This document shows, piece after piece, positions 28,066 through 35,897 of a stretch of DNA of 64,000 bases (the first letter of the stretch is position 1; each line of letters starts with the position of its first letter). Under the pieces are notes generated by a model. The model did no database searches. It was not told where the DNA came from and worked only from the letters and a program-made list of their open reading frames with translations. This DNA comes from Nocardioides thalensis (lineage in GTDB: Bacteria; Actinomycetota; Actinomycetes; Propionibacteriales; Nocardioidaceae), in the NCBI RefSeq assembly GCF_013410655.1, contig NZ_JACCFP010000001.1:1364001-1428000 (forward strand), read 5' to 3'. Made by a program: the position numbers and the translations under genes.

Positions 28066-28418
28066 AGTCGCTCGATCCTCTCCAGCACGGCGGCCAGCTC
28101 GGCGCGGTAGCGCGCGGGAGAGGCCAGGGGCGGGTCGGCGAGGAACGCGGCGACCCGCGGGTCCAGGTCCGCGGGGGAGAGGTGCGCGGCGGCGAGCAGG
28201 TCGGCGGTCACCTCGCGCACGATCCGGTGCGCGGCGGTCGGGTCCTCGGCCGCTACCAGCCGGGCCAGGTGGGGCAGCTGCTGGTCGACGGCCCGGCTCT
28301 CGCGCACCTGCAGCGGGGCCTCGTCGGGCCACGCGGGGGCGAGCACCGAGCGGCTGACGGCTGTCACGAACGCGAGCACCGCGGCGAGCGCCACCAGAGC
28401 CGCGATCCAGACCACCAT
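28062..28418 (-). CDS. small membrane-anchored protein in MoxR operon
   Basis: A 118-residue protein with one N-terminal transmembrane helix (VVWIAALVALAAVLAFVTAV) and a soluble helical remainder containing PDLD-type and HLARLVAAEDPTAAHRIVREV sequence. I do not recognise the family. Its ATG shares a base with the upstream TGA, and its stop overlaps the MoxR start, so it is firmly within the operon. A scaffold or adaptor for MoxR/DUF58 is possible but only inferred from position. Confidence 0.65.
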   Translation of the reverse strand: MVVWIAALVALAAVLAFVTAVSRSVLAPAWPDEAPLQVRESRAVDQQLPHLARLVAAEDPTAAHRIVREVTADLLAAAHLSPADLDPRVAAFLADPPLASPARYRAELAAVLERIERL

Positions 28419-29140
28419 CACCGCACCGCCTTCTCCCCGACGGACGCGAGCAGCCGGTGCAGGCAGCGTCCCGCCTCGCGCCGGTGCGCCTCGGTGACCG
28501 GGTGCGCGGAGAACCGCGCCTCCTCGTAGAGCTCGGCCAGGCGGTGGATCGCCTCCGCGTCCAGGCGGTACGCCGTCAGCGCGCGCGTGACCAGCTCGGT
28601 CGGCGTGTCCGCGGGCCGACGCGGGAGGTGCTCGGACACCACTCCGTCCTCGAGCCGGAGCCAGGCGCGGACGATCGCGTTGCGGGGCACGCCCTCGCCG
28701 ACCGCCCGGACGCCGGCGTCGAGCGCCGTCGTCAGTGGGTCGTCCTCGTCGGTGTCGGCCTCGGCGACCGACGGGCGGGCGCCCGTGCGGGGGCCCGCCC
28801 GCTGCGTGAGCCGGCTGCGTCGCCGTACCAGGCGGAGCCGGAGGGCGGCGACGACGACCAGTGCCGAGGCGAGCACCACGACGGCGAGGGTCAGCAGCCC
28901 GCCCGCCGTGGCCGGCTCCCCGCCGCCGGCACTGTCTTCGTCGGGAGCCGGACGCTCCTCGCCCCGGTCGGCCTGCCCCTCGGAGCCACCGGTCGCGTCG
29001 TCCTGCTGCGTCGACCGCTCCGGTGACGACGGCGCCTCGAGGACCGGCCATGGCGGCCGCTCGGAGGTGGCCGCGACGACCGCGCAGAGGACCAGCGCCA
29101 GCGCGGCCAGCACCGAAGTCGTCCACGACGACGTCCCCAT
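28418..29140 (-). CDS. DUF4129-domain membrane protein
   Basis: A 240-residue protein with an N-terminal hydrophobic segment (TTSVLAALALVLCAVVAAT), an acidic Ser/Gly/Glu-rich external linker, a second helix (LLTLAVVVLASALVVVAAL) and a cytoplasmic DUF4129 domain (RNAIVRAWLRLEDGV, PADTPTELVTRAL, RLAELYEEARFSAHPV). DUF4129 commonly accompanies MoxR/DUF58 and, elsewhere, transglutaminase-like proteins. It is the first gene of the operon running to 25278. The upstream region to serA contains both divergent promoters. Confidence 0.82.
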   Translation of the reverse strand: MGTSSWTTSVLAALALVLCAVVAATSERPPWPVLEAPSSPERSTQQDDATGGSEGQADRGEERPAPDEDSAGGGEPATAGGLLTLAVVVLASALVVVAALRLRLVRRRSRLTQRAGPRTGARPSVAEADTDEDDPLTTALDAGVRAVGEGVPRNAIVRAWLRLEDGVVSEHLPRRPADTPTELVTRALTAYRLDAEAIHRLAELYEEARFSAHPVTEAHRREAGRCLHRLLASVGEKAVR

Positions 29141-29296
29141 GAAGGAACGCTAGCCCGGTCGGCCACTGTGAGATAGGTCCGAATCGCGTTCATGAGTTCG
29201 TAACACCCGAGCCGTCGGGTAGCGTGAGTCTCGGCACAGCGTCGTGCACTCGGTTACCTCTTCACCCCGCACGCGTCGTACGCAAAGGACCCCGCT

Positions 29297-30886
29297 GTGA
29301 CTGACCGCCCTGTCGTTCTCATCGCCGAAGAGCTGAGCCCCGCCACCGTCGAGGCGCTGGGCCCGGACTTCGAGATCCGCAACTGCAACGGCGCCGACCG
29401 CGCGGAGCTGCTGCCGGCGATCGCCGACGTCGACGCGATCCTGGTGCGGTCCGCGACCAAGGTCGACGCCGAGGCCCTGGCCGCGGCGAAGCGGCTCAAG
29501 GTGGTCGCGCGTGCCGGCGTCGGCCTCGACAACGTCGACGTCAAGGCCGCGACCCAGTCGGGCGTCATGGTCGTCAACGCGCCGACCTCCAACATCGTCT
29601 CGGCCGCGGAGCTGGCCGTCGCCCTGATGCTGGCCGCCGCGCGCCACGTCAGCCCCGCCCACGCCGCGCTCAAGAACGGCGAGTGGAAGCGGTCGAAGTA
29701 CACCGGCATCGAGCTCTACGAGAAGACCGTCGGCATCGTCGGCCTCGGCCGCATCGGCGTCCTCGTCGCCCAGCGCCTCAGCGCGTTCGGCATGAACGTC
29801 ATCGCCTACGACCCCTACGTGCAGGCCGGCCGTGCTGCGCAGATGGGCGTGCGCCTCGTCGACCTCGACACCCTGCTCGCCGAGGCCGACTTCATGTCGG
29901 TCCACCTGCCCAAGACCCCGGAGACGGTCGGCCTCATCGGCGCCGACCAGCTAGCGAAGGTCAAGCCGAGCCTGGTGCTCGTCAACGCGGCGCGCGGCGG
30001 CATCGTCGACGAGGCGGCGCTCTACGACGCGCTCAAGACCGGCCGCATCGCGGCCGCCGGCCTCGACGTGTTCGCCAAGGAGCCGTGCACCGACAGCCCG
30101 CTGTTCGAGCTCGAGAACGTCGTCGCCACCCCGCACCTCGGCGCGTCCACCGACGAGGCGCAGGAGAAGGCCGGCATCGCTGTCGCCAAGTCGGTGCGCC
30201 TCGCCCTGTCGGGCGAGCTTGTGCCCGACGCGGTCAACGTCCAGGGTGGCGTCATCGCCGAGGACGTGCGCCCGGGCATCCCGCTGACCGAGAAGCTGGG
30301 CCAGATCTTCACCGGCGTCGCCGGCGAGGTCGCCCAGCAGCTCGACGTCGAGGTGCGCGGCGAGATCACCGAGCTCGACGTCAAGGTGCTCGAGCTCGCC
30401 GCCCTCAAGGGCGTGTTCAGCAGCGTGGTCGAGGACCAGGTGTCCTACGTCAACGCGCCGCTGCTCGCCGCCGAGCGCGGCACGGCGGTCCGCCTGGTGA
30501 CCGACGCCGAGAGCCCCGATCACCGCAACCTGATCACCATCCGCGGCACCCTCGCCGACGGCACCCAGGTGTCGGTCAGCGGCACGCTCGTCGGCATCCA
30601 CCAGCGCGAGCGGATCGTCGAGGTCAACGGCTTCGACATCGACATCGAGCCCACCGACCACCTCGCGTTCTTCACCTACGTCGACCGCCCGGGCATGGTC
30701 GGCACCGTCGGCCAGATCCTGGGGCAGGCGAAGGTCAACATCGCGGGCATGCAGGTCTCCCGTGAGACCGAGGGCGGCGAGGCGCTCGTGGCGCTCTCGG
30801 TCGACTCGGCGATCCCGGCCGAGACACTGGCCGAGATCGAGGCCGCGATCGACGCGACCTCGATCCGGGCCGTGGATCTGGTCTAG
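29297..30886 (+). CDS. serA: D-3-phosphoglycerate dehydrogenase
   Basis: SerA oxidises 3-phosphoglycerate to 3-phosphohydroxypyruvate, the first step of serine synthesis. The 529-residue size is the long actinobacterial form with a substrate-binding N-domain, NAD domain, intervening ASB domain and C-terminal ACT domain. Visible are the NAD motif GLGRIG near 152, VNAARGGIVDEAALYDAL, TPHLGASTDEAQ with the catalytic histidine, and the ACT segment DRPGMVGTVGQILGQAKVNIAGMQV. GTG 29297 follows gcaaaggac. A TAGCGT at 29220-29225 may be its -10, giving an untranslated leader of about 60 nt. Confidence 0.96.
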   Translation: MTDRPVVLIAEELSPATVEALGPDFEIRNCNGADRAELLPAIADVDAILVRSATKVDAEALAAAKRLKVVARAGVGLDNVDVKAATQSGVMVVNAPTSNIVSAAELAVALMLAAARHVSPAHAALKNGEWKRSKYTGIELYEKTVGIVGLGRIGVLVAQRLSAFGMNVIAYDPYVQAGRAAQMGVRLVDLDTLLAEADFMSVHLPKTPETVGLIGADQLAKVKPSLVLVNAARGGIVDEAALYDALKTGRIAAAGLDVFAKEPCTDSPLFELENVVATPHLGASTDEAQEKAGIAVAKSVRLALSGELVPDAVNVQGGVIAEDVRPGIPLTEKLGQIFTGVAGEVAQQLDVEVRGEITELDVKVLELAALKGVFSSVVEDQVSYVNAPLLAAERGTAVRLVTDAESPDHRNLITIRGTLADGTQVSVSGTLVGIHQRERIVEVNGFDIDIEPTDHLAFFTYVDRPGMVGTVGQILGQAKVNIAGMQVSRETEGGEALVALSVDSAIPAETLAEIEAAIDATSIRAVDLV

Positions 30887-30911
30887 ACACCGAGTCGCAC
30901 TTACGGCATCC

Positions 30912-30930
30912 TCTCGCGAGAACTTGTTCT
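30912..30930. promoter_or_regulatory. overlapping palindromes upstream of GH16 gene
   Basis: TCTCGCGAGA (30912-30921) overlaps AGAACTTGTTCT (30919-30930), and a further TTTCTCGCG follows at 30941-30949. The GAAC...GTTC spacing is 2 nt rather than the 4 nt of the actinobacterial LexA box, so an SOS site is unlikely. It may be an operator for a sugar-responsive regulator of the downstream glycosidase. Confidence 0.35.
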
Positions 30931-31001
30931 AGGAGCGCCGTTTCTCGCGTGGGGGCTGAGCCAGCGCGCGCCTGGGACCGAACTCGGAGGTTGCCAGGAC
31001 A

Positions 31002-31913
31002 ATGATCCCCATGCGCACGCGCGTCGGCGGCACCATCGCGGCAGTTCTCGTCACGGCCCTCGGGGCCGTCGGCGCGGTCGCGCTCGGCGGCGACGACGAC
31101 CGCAACCGTGCCGGCACCGAGGCCGCGACCAGCGGGCCGTCCTGCGGCGCGCCCGTCCCCAAGCCCGGCGGCGGCTACTGGCGGTGCACGTTCAGCGACG
31201 ACTTCAAGGGGTCGACGCTCGACCCGGCCAAGTGGAAGGTGCAGACCACCGCGCTGAGCGGCTTCCAGGTCAACCGCGAGTGCCACGTCGACTCGCCGCG
31301 CAACGTGTCGGTCGCTCTGGGTGTGCTGCGGCTGACGGTGCGCAAGGAGGCGGCCCCGTTCACCTGCGCCGCAGGCGGCTCGTCGTGGACCACGCAGTAC
31401 ACCGCCGGCACCGTCATGACCTGGAACCGCTTCGACCAGACCTACGGTCGGTTCGAGTTCCGCGCGGCGTTCCCGGCCGCCACGCAGCCCGGCCTGCACA
31501 GCAACCTCTGGCTCTACCACCGCCACAACACCTACGGCCCCGGCCGGGTCTCGGGAGAGATCGACGTGGCCGAGTGGTTCTCCCAGACGCCCGGACAGGT
31601 CTATCCGTCGCTCCACTACGAAGGCCGGGTCGCTGCCGCCGACACCGCGTGGAACTGCTTCGTGGAGTCGCCGAGCGGGTTCCACAAGTACGTGCTCGAG
31701 TGGACGCCGACGCAGATGCGGTTCTTCTACGACGGCAGGCTCTGCTTCGCCCGCTCGTGGAAGCCGGCCGCGCCGTTGACCGCTCCGCAGCCGTTCGACC
31801 ACCCGTTCTTCGTGATCCTGACCCAGGCCCTGGGCGGCGGCAACAATGCTCCGGTGGCCGGCACGACGCTGCCGGCGACGACCCGCGTCGACTACGTCCG
31901 GGTCTGGCGGTAG
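31002..31913 (+). CDS. secreted glycoside hydrolase family 16 protein
   Basis: A 303-residue exported beta-glucanase-type enzyme. The N-terminal hydrophobic stretch (GTIAAVLVTALGAVGAVAL) is a signal peptide or anchor. The GH16 fold shows FSDDFKGSTLDPAKW at the start, the catalytic ExDxxE as GEIDVAEWF near residue 190 (nucleophile and acid/base glutamates), and a C-terminal RVDYVRVW strand. Several cysteines suggest disulfides. Substrates in this family include laminarin, lichenan and related beta-glucans; the specific one is not deducible. ATG 31002 or 31011 could be used. Confidence 0.9.
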   Translation: MIPMRTRVGGTIAAVLVTALGAVGAVALGGDDDRNRAGTEAATSGPSCGAPVPKPGGGYWRCTFSDDFKGSTLDPAKWKVQTTALSGFQVNRECHVDSPRNVSVALGVLRLTVRKEAAPFTCAAGGSSWTTQYTAGTVMTWNRFDQTYGRFEFRAAFPAATQPGLHSNLWLYHRHNTYGPGRVSGEIDVAEWFSQTPGQVYPSLHYEGRVAAADTAWNCFVESPSGFHKYVLEWTPTQMRFFYDGRLCFARSWKPAAPLTAPQPFDHPFFVILTQALGGGNNAPVAGTTLPATTRVDYVRVWR

Positions 31914-31914
31914 C

Positions 31915-33366
31915 TCAGGCCACGAGCACCCCGGACGAGCCGGCGGGCCGCGGCGGCCGGCCGGCTCCCTCGGTCACGGCCCGCCACGCGGTGGCGGTAC
32001 GCCGTACCGCCTCCTCCAGGACGGACGGGGCGACCGTGTAGGGAATCCGCAGCCACCGGTCGAGGCCGCCCTCGGGCGCGAACGACGGCCCCGGCGCGAG
32101 CAGCACGCCGTGGTGCTCTGCCTCCGCCGAGAGCGCGGTCGCGCCGGTGGTGGGGAGCTCGCACCACAGTGCCATCCCGCCGGCGGGCAGCCGGAACCGC
32201 CAGTCGGGCAGCTCCCGGGTGACGGCCGCGGCCAGCGCGTCGCGCTGCTCGCGCAGCCGGGCAAGGTGGGCGTCGAGCAGCTCGTCCAGGCCGTGGGTGA
32301 GGAGCCGGGCGAGCACCAGTTGCTCGAGCACCGGCGCGCCGAGGTCGAGGCCGACCCGCGCGCGGGTGAGCCGGTCGACGAGGGGGAGCGGGGAGCGGAT
32401 CCAGCCCAGGCGCAGCCCGCCCCAGATGCTCTTGCTCGCGCTGCCGACGGTCACCGCGTCCTTCGCGAACGTGGCGAACGGGCGCTGGTCGTCGCCGTCG
32501 TCGAGGCGGAGTGCGTGGTGGGCCTCGTCGACGACCGCGATCGCCTCGTGACGCGCGAGCAGGCGGGCGTAGTCGGCGCGCTGCCCGGCCGGCATCACCA
32601 GGCCGGTCGGGTTGTGGAAGTCGGGCATCACGTGCACGAGGTGCGGGCTCCGCCGGCGCAGCACGCCCGCGACGACGCCGAGGTCCCATCCGTCGTGCTC
32701 GAGCGGCACCGACACCAGGCGGCCGCCGCCGGACCGGAGCGCCTGCACGGCGTTGGGATAGGTCGGCGACTCCATCAGCACCCGGTCGCGCGGACCGGCG
32801 AGCGCGGTGCCGACGACCGCCGACGCGGCGAGGGCGCCGGCGGTCACCACGATCTGCTCGGGCCGGGTCGGCAGGCCGCGGGCGTCGTACGTCGCGGCGA
32901 TCGCGGCCTGGAGCGCGGGCAGCCCGGCCGGGTAGTAGCCGTGGCCGCCCAGCAGCGCCGGGAGCTCCTCGACGGCCTCGGCGTACGCCGCCGCGATGCC
33001 CGGGGGAGCGGTCGCGGCGGCGCAGACCAGGTCGATCACCCCGCTCGAGGCGGCGACGTCGGTCGGCCAGAGCGCCCGGTCGTACGCGCGCGTCGGGCCG
33101 CCGGGCAGCCGCGTGAACGTGCCGGCGCCCTGGCGGGCCTCGGCGTACGCCGAGTCACGGAGCACCGCGTAGGCGCGGGTGACCGTGGTGCGGGAGACGC
33201 CGAGCGCCGCGGTCAGGTCGCGCTCGCTCGGTAGCCGGGTGCCGTAGCCGATGCGGCCGTCGCCGATCAGCTCGCGCAGCGCCTCGGCCAGGCCGACGTA
33301 CGCCGGGGAGCGGTCGAAGTCGCCCACAAGAGTGGCGACGCGGCTGGCGGAAATGGCCTCGCTCAT
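31915..33366 (-). CDS. MocR-family regulator (GntR HTH plus aminotransferase fold)
   Basis: A 483-residue PLP-binding transcription factor. Residues ~15-85 form a GntR winged helix (YVGLAEALRELIGDGRIGYGTRLPSERDLTAALG, VSRTTVTRAYAVL). The rest is a fold-type I aminotransferase domain with the PLP lysine in VGSASKSIWGGLRLGWIR and VVDEAHHALRL. The longer reading from 33531 runs through the divergent gene, so ATG 33366 is preferred. MocR proteins often regulate a divergent membrane protein gene, matching YczE at 33428. Its ligand is probably a vitamin B6 or amino-acid related metabolite. Confidence 0.9.
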   Translation of the reverse strand: MSEAISASRVATLVGDFDRSPAYVGLAEALRELIGDGRIGYGTRLPSERDLTAALGVSRTTVTRAYAVLRDSAYAEARQGAGTFTRLPGGPTRAYDRALWPTDVAASSGVIDLVCAAATAPPGIAAAYAEAVEELPALLGGHGYYPAGLPALQAAIAATYDARGLPTRPEQIVVTAGALAASAVVGTALAGPRDRVLMESPTYPNAVQALRSGGGRLVSVPLEHDGWDLGVVAGVLRRRSPHLVHVMPDFHNPTGLVMPAGQRADYARLLARHEAIAVVDEAHHALRLDDGDDQRPFATFAKDAVTVGSASKSIWGGLRLGWIRSPLPLVDRLTRARVGLDLGAPVLEQLVLARLLTHGLDELLDAHLARLREQRDALAAAVTRELPDWRFRLPAGGMALWCELPTTGATALSAEAEHHGVLLAPGPSFAPEGGLDRWLRIPYTVAPSVLEEAVRRTATAWRAVTEGAGRPPRPAGSSGVLVA

Positions 33367-33367
33367 G

Positions 33368-33407
33368 CAGTCCAGTAGATCACGAGTGGCTATTTCACAA
33401 CAGTCCA
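33368..33407. promoter_or_regulatory. direct repeats between mocR and yczE-like genes
   Basis: CAGTCCA occurs at 33368-33374 and again at 33401-33407, 33 bp (about three helical turns) apart in the 61-bp intergenic region. Direct repeats in divergent promoters are the usual target of MocR dimers, so this is a candidate operator. Confidence 0.5.
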
Positions 33408-33427
33408 ATCGGGATGATCCTTGGAGG

Positions 33428-34099
33428 GTGAGCACCACCGTCCCCACGACCGCCCCCGTCCTCGCCGACCTCGGCCCGATCGCCCAGCTGCGCGCCGGCC
33501 GCCTCGGCCGCCGTCTCCCGCAGCTCGTCATCGGCCTCTGGCTGTACGGCGTGAGCCTCGCGCTGATGTTCCGCGGCGACCTGGGCCTGGCCCCGTGGGA
33601 CGTGCTTCACTCCGGCTTCATCCAGCATGTGCCGATCACGCTCGGTCAGGCCGTCGTGCTGATGAGCTTCGCGGTGCTCGTGGCGTGGATCCCGCTGCGC
33701 GAGGTGCCGGGCATCGGCACCGTCGCCAACGCGCTGCTGGTCGGCATCTCGGTCGACGCCACGCTGTGGCTGCTCGGGCCGGTCGACGGGCTCGTCGGCC
33801 GGGTCGCGCTCATGGTCGGGGGCGTCGTGCTGTGCGCCCTGGCGACCGCCGTCTACATCGGCGCCCAGCTCGGCCGCGGGCCGCGTGACGGGCTGATGAC
33901 CGGCCTGCACCGCCGTACCGGGCTGTCCATCCGGCTGGTGCGCACCGCGCTCGAGGTCACCGTCGTCGCGGTCGGCCTGGTCCTGGGCGGCGCGATCGGC
34001 ATCGGCACGGTGGTGTTCGCGCTGGCGATCGGACCGCTGACCCAGCTGATGCTCCCGTGGTTTCTTGTGGACCTGGAAGACCGGCACATTTCAGGGTGA
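33428..34099 (+). CDS. YczE/YyaS-family membrane protein
   Basis: A 223-residue integral membrane protein with five or six transmembrane segments. The sequence LRAGRLGRRLPQLVIGLWLYGVSLALMFRGDLGLAPWDVLHSG and the late AQLGRGPRDGLMTGLHRRTG are family signatures of YczE. The biochemical role is unknown; homologues are frequently beside MocR-type regulators, as here. GTG 33428 follows a tight ggagg site. It is transcribed away from the mocR gene and ends 43 bp before the TelA-family gene. Confidence 0.87.
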   Translation: MSTTVPTTAPVLADLGPIAQLRAGRLGRRLPQLVIGLWLYGVSLALMFRGDLGLAPWDVLHSGFIQHVPITLGQAVVLMSFAVLVAWIPLREVPGIGTVANALLVGISVDATLWLLGPVDGLVGRVALMVGGVVLCALATAVYIGAQLGRGPRDGLMTGLHRRTGLSIRLVRTALEVTVVAVGLVLGGAIGIGTVVFALAIGPLTQLMLPWFLVDLEDRHISG

Positions 34100-34142
34100 A
34101 TCCTGAGTGTGGACCCGGGTATCGGTGGATAGTCTCAGGTCC

Positions 34143-35369
34143 ATGACCACCGATGGTTCCGCAGCCGCGCCCGAACCGAGCCCGCTCGCTCCGCCCGAGC
34201 CGGTCCTCACGCTCACCGCCCCCGAGGCGCCCGCCGTCGTCATCGAGACGCAGGCCCCCAAGATGGCGCCCCAGGTCGCGCCCGAGATGGTGCCCGAGCT
34301 CGACGCGAAGGTCGACAACTTCCTGACCGCCCTCAGCACGCAGAAGGTCGGCAGCCCGGAGTTCGCCAAGCAGGCCGAGAACGTCCGCACCATGGGCGAC
34401 AACGACATCCGCAAGGCGGCCGAGACGTCCAACCGGATGCTCGACAAGCCGGTGACCGCGCTCAAGGAGGGCGGCATCGCGCAGGGCTCGAAGGTCGGCA
34501 AGACGCTGCTCGACCTGCGCCGTACCGTCGAGGACCTCGACCCCGGCCAGGCCAAGGGCGCGAAGAAGTTCTGGGACATGCTCCCGTTCAACGACAAGAT
34601 CGAGGACTACTTCCGCAAGTACCAGTCGGCGCAGAGCCAGCTCAACGGCATCCTGCACAGCCTGCGCAGCGGTCAGGACGAGCTGACCAAGGACAACGTC
34701 GCGCTCAACCTCGAGAAGACCAACCTCTGGGCCACCATGGGCCGCCTCAACCAGTACGTCTACGTCGCGGAGCAGCTCGACGCGAAGCTGTCGGCGAAGA
34801 TCGCCGAGCTCGAGCTCAGCGACCCCGAGGCCGCGAAGACGATGTCGCAGGACGTGCTGTTCTACGTCCGCCAGAAGCACCAGGACCTGCTCACCCAGCT
34901 CGCGGTCTCGATCCAGGCCTACCTGGCGATCGACATCATCATCAAGAACAACATCGAGCTCATCAAGGGCGTCGACCGCGCCACGACCACCACGATCTCG
35001 GCGCTCCGCACGGCCGTCATCGTGGCCCAGGCCCTCGGCAACCAGAAGCTGGTGCTCGACCAGATCACCGCGCTGAACACGACGACGTCCAACATGATCC
35101 AGCGGACGTCGGAGATGCTGCGCGACAACTCCGCGGCGATCCAGGAGCAGGCCGCGTCGTCGACGATCGGCATGGAGCAGCTCCAGGCCGCGTTCAACAA
35201 CATCTACATGACGATGGACTCCATCGACGAGTTCAAGCTGAAGGCGCTCGACAACATGTCGACGACCATCGGCGTGCTCGAGTCGGAGGTCCAGAAGTCG
35301 CGTGCCTACCTCGACCGCGTGCAGAGGCACGACCAGCGCAACGCCGCCGGCACCCTGGACATCGGCTGA
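34143..35369 (+). CDS. TelA/KlaA-family (toxic anion resistance) protein
   Basis: A 408-residue soluble, mostly helical protein of the TelA family. After a Pro/Ala-rich N-terminus, conserved family segments are visible: FWDMLPFNDKIEDYFRKYQSAQSQL, LWATMGRLNQYVYVAEQLD, LAVSIQAYLAIDIIIKNN and NQKLVLDQITALNTTTSNMI. Family members are linked to tellurite and other stress resistance, but the biochemical role is poorly known and tellurite should not be assumed. TAGTCT (34130-34135) lies 7 nt before ATG 34143, so this is the promoter and first gene of a ten-gene run. Coiled-coil stretches suggest it scaffolds other proteins. Confidence 0.88.
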   Translation: MTTDGSAAAPEPSPLAPPEPVLTLTAPEAPAVVIETQAPKMAPQVAPEMVPELDAKVDNFLTALSTQKVGSPEFAKQAENVRTMGDNDIRKAAETSNRMLDKPVTALKEGGIAQGSKVGKTLLDLRRTVEDLDPGQAKGAKKFWDMLPFNDKIEDYFRKYQSAQSQLNGILHSLRSGQDELTKDNVALNLEKTNLWATMGRLNQYVYVAEQLDAKLSAKIAELELSDPEAAKTMSQDVLFYVRQKHQDLLTQLAVSIQAYLAIDIIIKNNIELIKGVDRATTTTISALRTAVIVAQALGNQKLVLDQITALNTTTSNMIQRTSEMLRDNSAAIQEQAASSTIGMEQLQAAFNNIYMTMDSIDEFKLKALDNMSTTIGVLESEVQKSRAYLDRVQRHDQRNAAGTLDIG

Positions 35370-35375
35370 TCTTCG

Positions 35376-35897
35376 GTGGGTCTGAAGTCGTGGTTCAAGC
35401 GGCTCGGTGACGACAAGGACGACGACCAGGAGTACGTCGTACCTGCGCCTCCGACGGAGCAGGACGTGCTCGCCGCGCTCAACCGAGTCAACGCGATGCT
35501 CCGCGAGGGCAACGCGCCGCCCGTCGTCGTCTCGCGCGTGGTGCGGATCGCACGCACCATCAGCCAGACGCTGCCGCGGATACGCAACCTCGGGCTCGGC
35601 AGCCAGGAGGGCTACTCGGTCGTGGCGACCGCGACGGAGTACCTCCCCGAGGCCGTGAGCTCCTACCTGCGGCTGCCGCGCGAGTGGGCCGACAGCCGGC
35701 CGATCGACGGCCACAAGACGTCGTTGGTGCTGCTCATCGAGACCCTCGACCTGCTGGGCATGACGATGGACAAGATCCTCGACGCGGCCAACCGGGCCGA
35801 TGCGCAGGCGCTGATCGCGCACAGCCGCTTCCTCGACGCCAAGTTCGGCCACCACAACGACGGTGGCCAGGAGCTCAACCTAGGGACGCCACAGTGA
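35376..35897 (+). CDS. unknown protein of the TelA-PknG locus
   Basis: A 173-residue soluble protein with no recognised domain. The start MGLKSWFKRLGDDKDDD is basic then acidic; the body is helical with VLAALNRVNAMLREG, VVVSRVVRIARTISQTLPRI and KTSLVLLIETLDLLGMTMDKIL. GTG 35376 is 6 nt after the TelA stop, and the stop overlaps the AAA+ start by 4 bp. The amphipathic helices and stable position between TelA and the ATPase suggest an adaptor. No alternative family can be offered from sequence alone. Confidence 0.75.
   Translation: MGLKSWFKRLGDDKDDDQEYVVPAPPTEQDVLAALNRVNAMLREGNAPPVVVSRVVRIARTISQTLPRIRNLGLGSQEGYSVVATATEYLPEAVSSYLRLPREWADSRPIDGHKTSLVLLIETLDLLGMTMDKILDAANRADAQALIAHSRFLDAKFGHHNDGGQELNLGTPQ

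Noticed and set aside
30919..30930. Possible LexA/SOS box AGAACTTGTTCT
   Set aside because: The half-sites GAAC and GTTC are 2 nt apart; the actinobacterial box needs a 4-nt spacer.
34143..35369. Tellurite resistance as the function of the TelA-family gene
   Set aside because: The family name does not prove substrate; no terB-F genes are present and the context is phosphosignalling.
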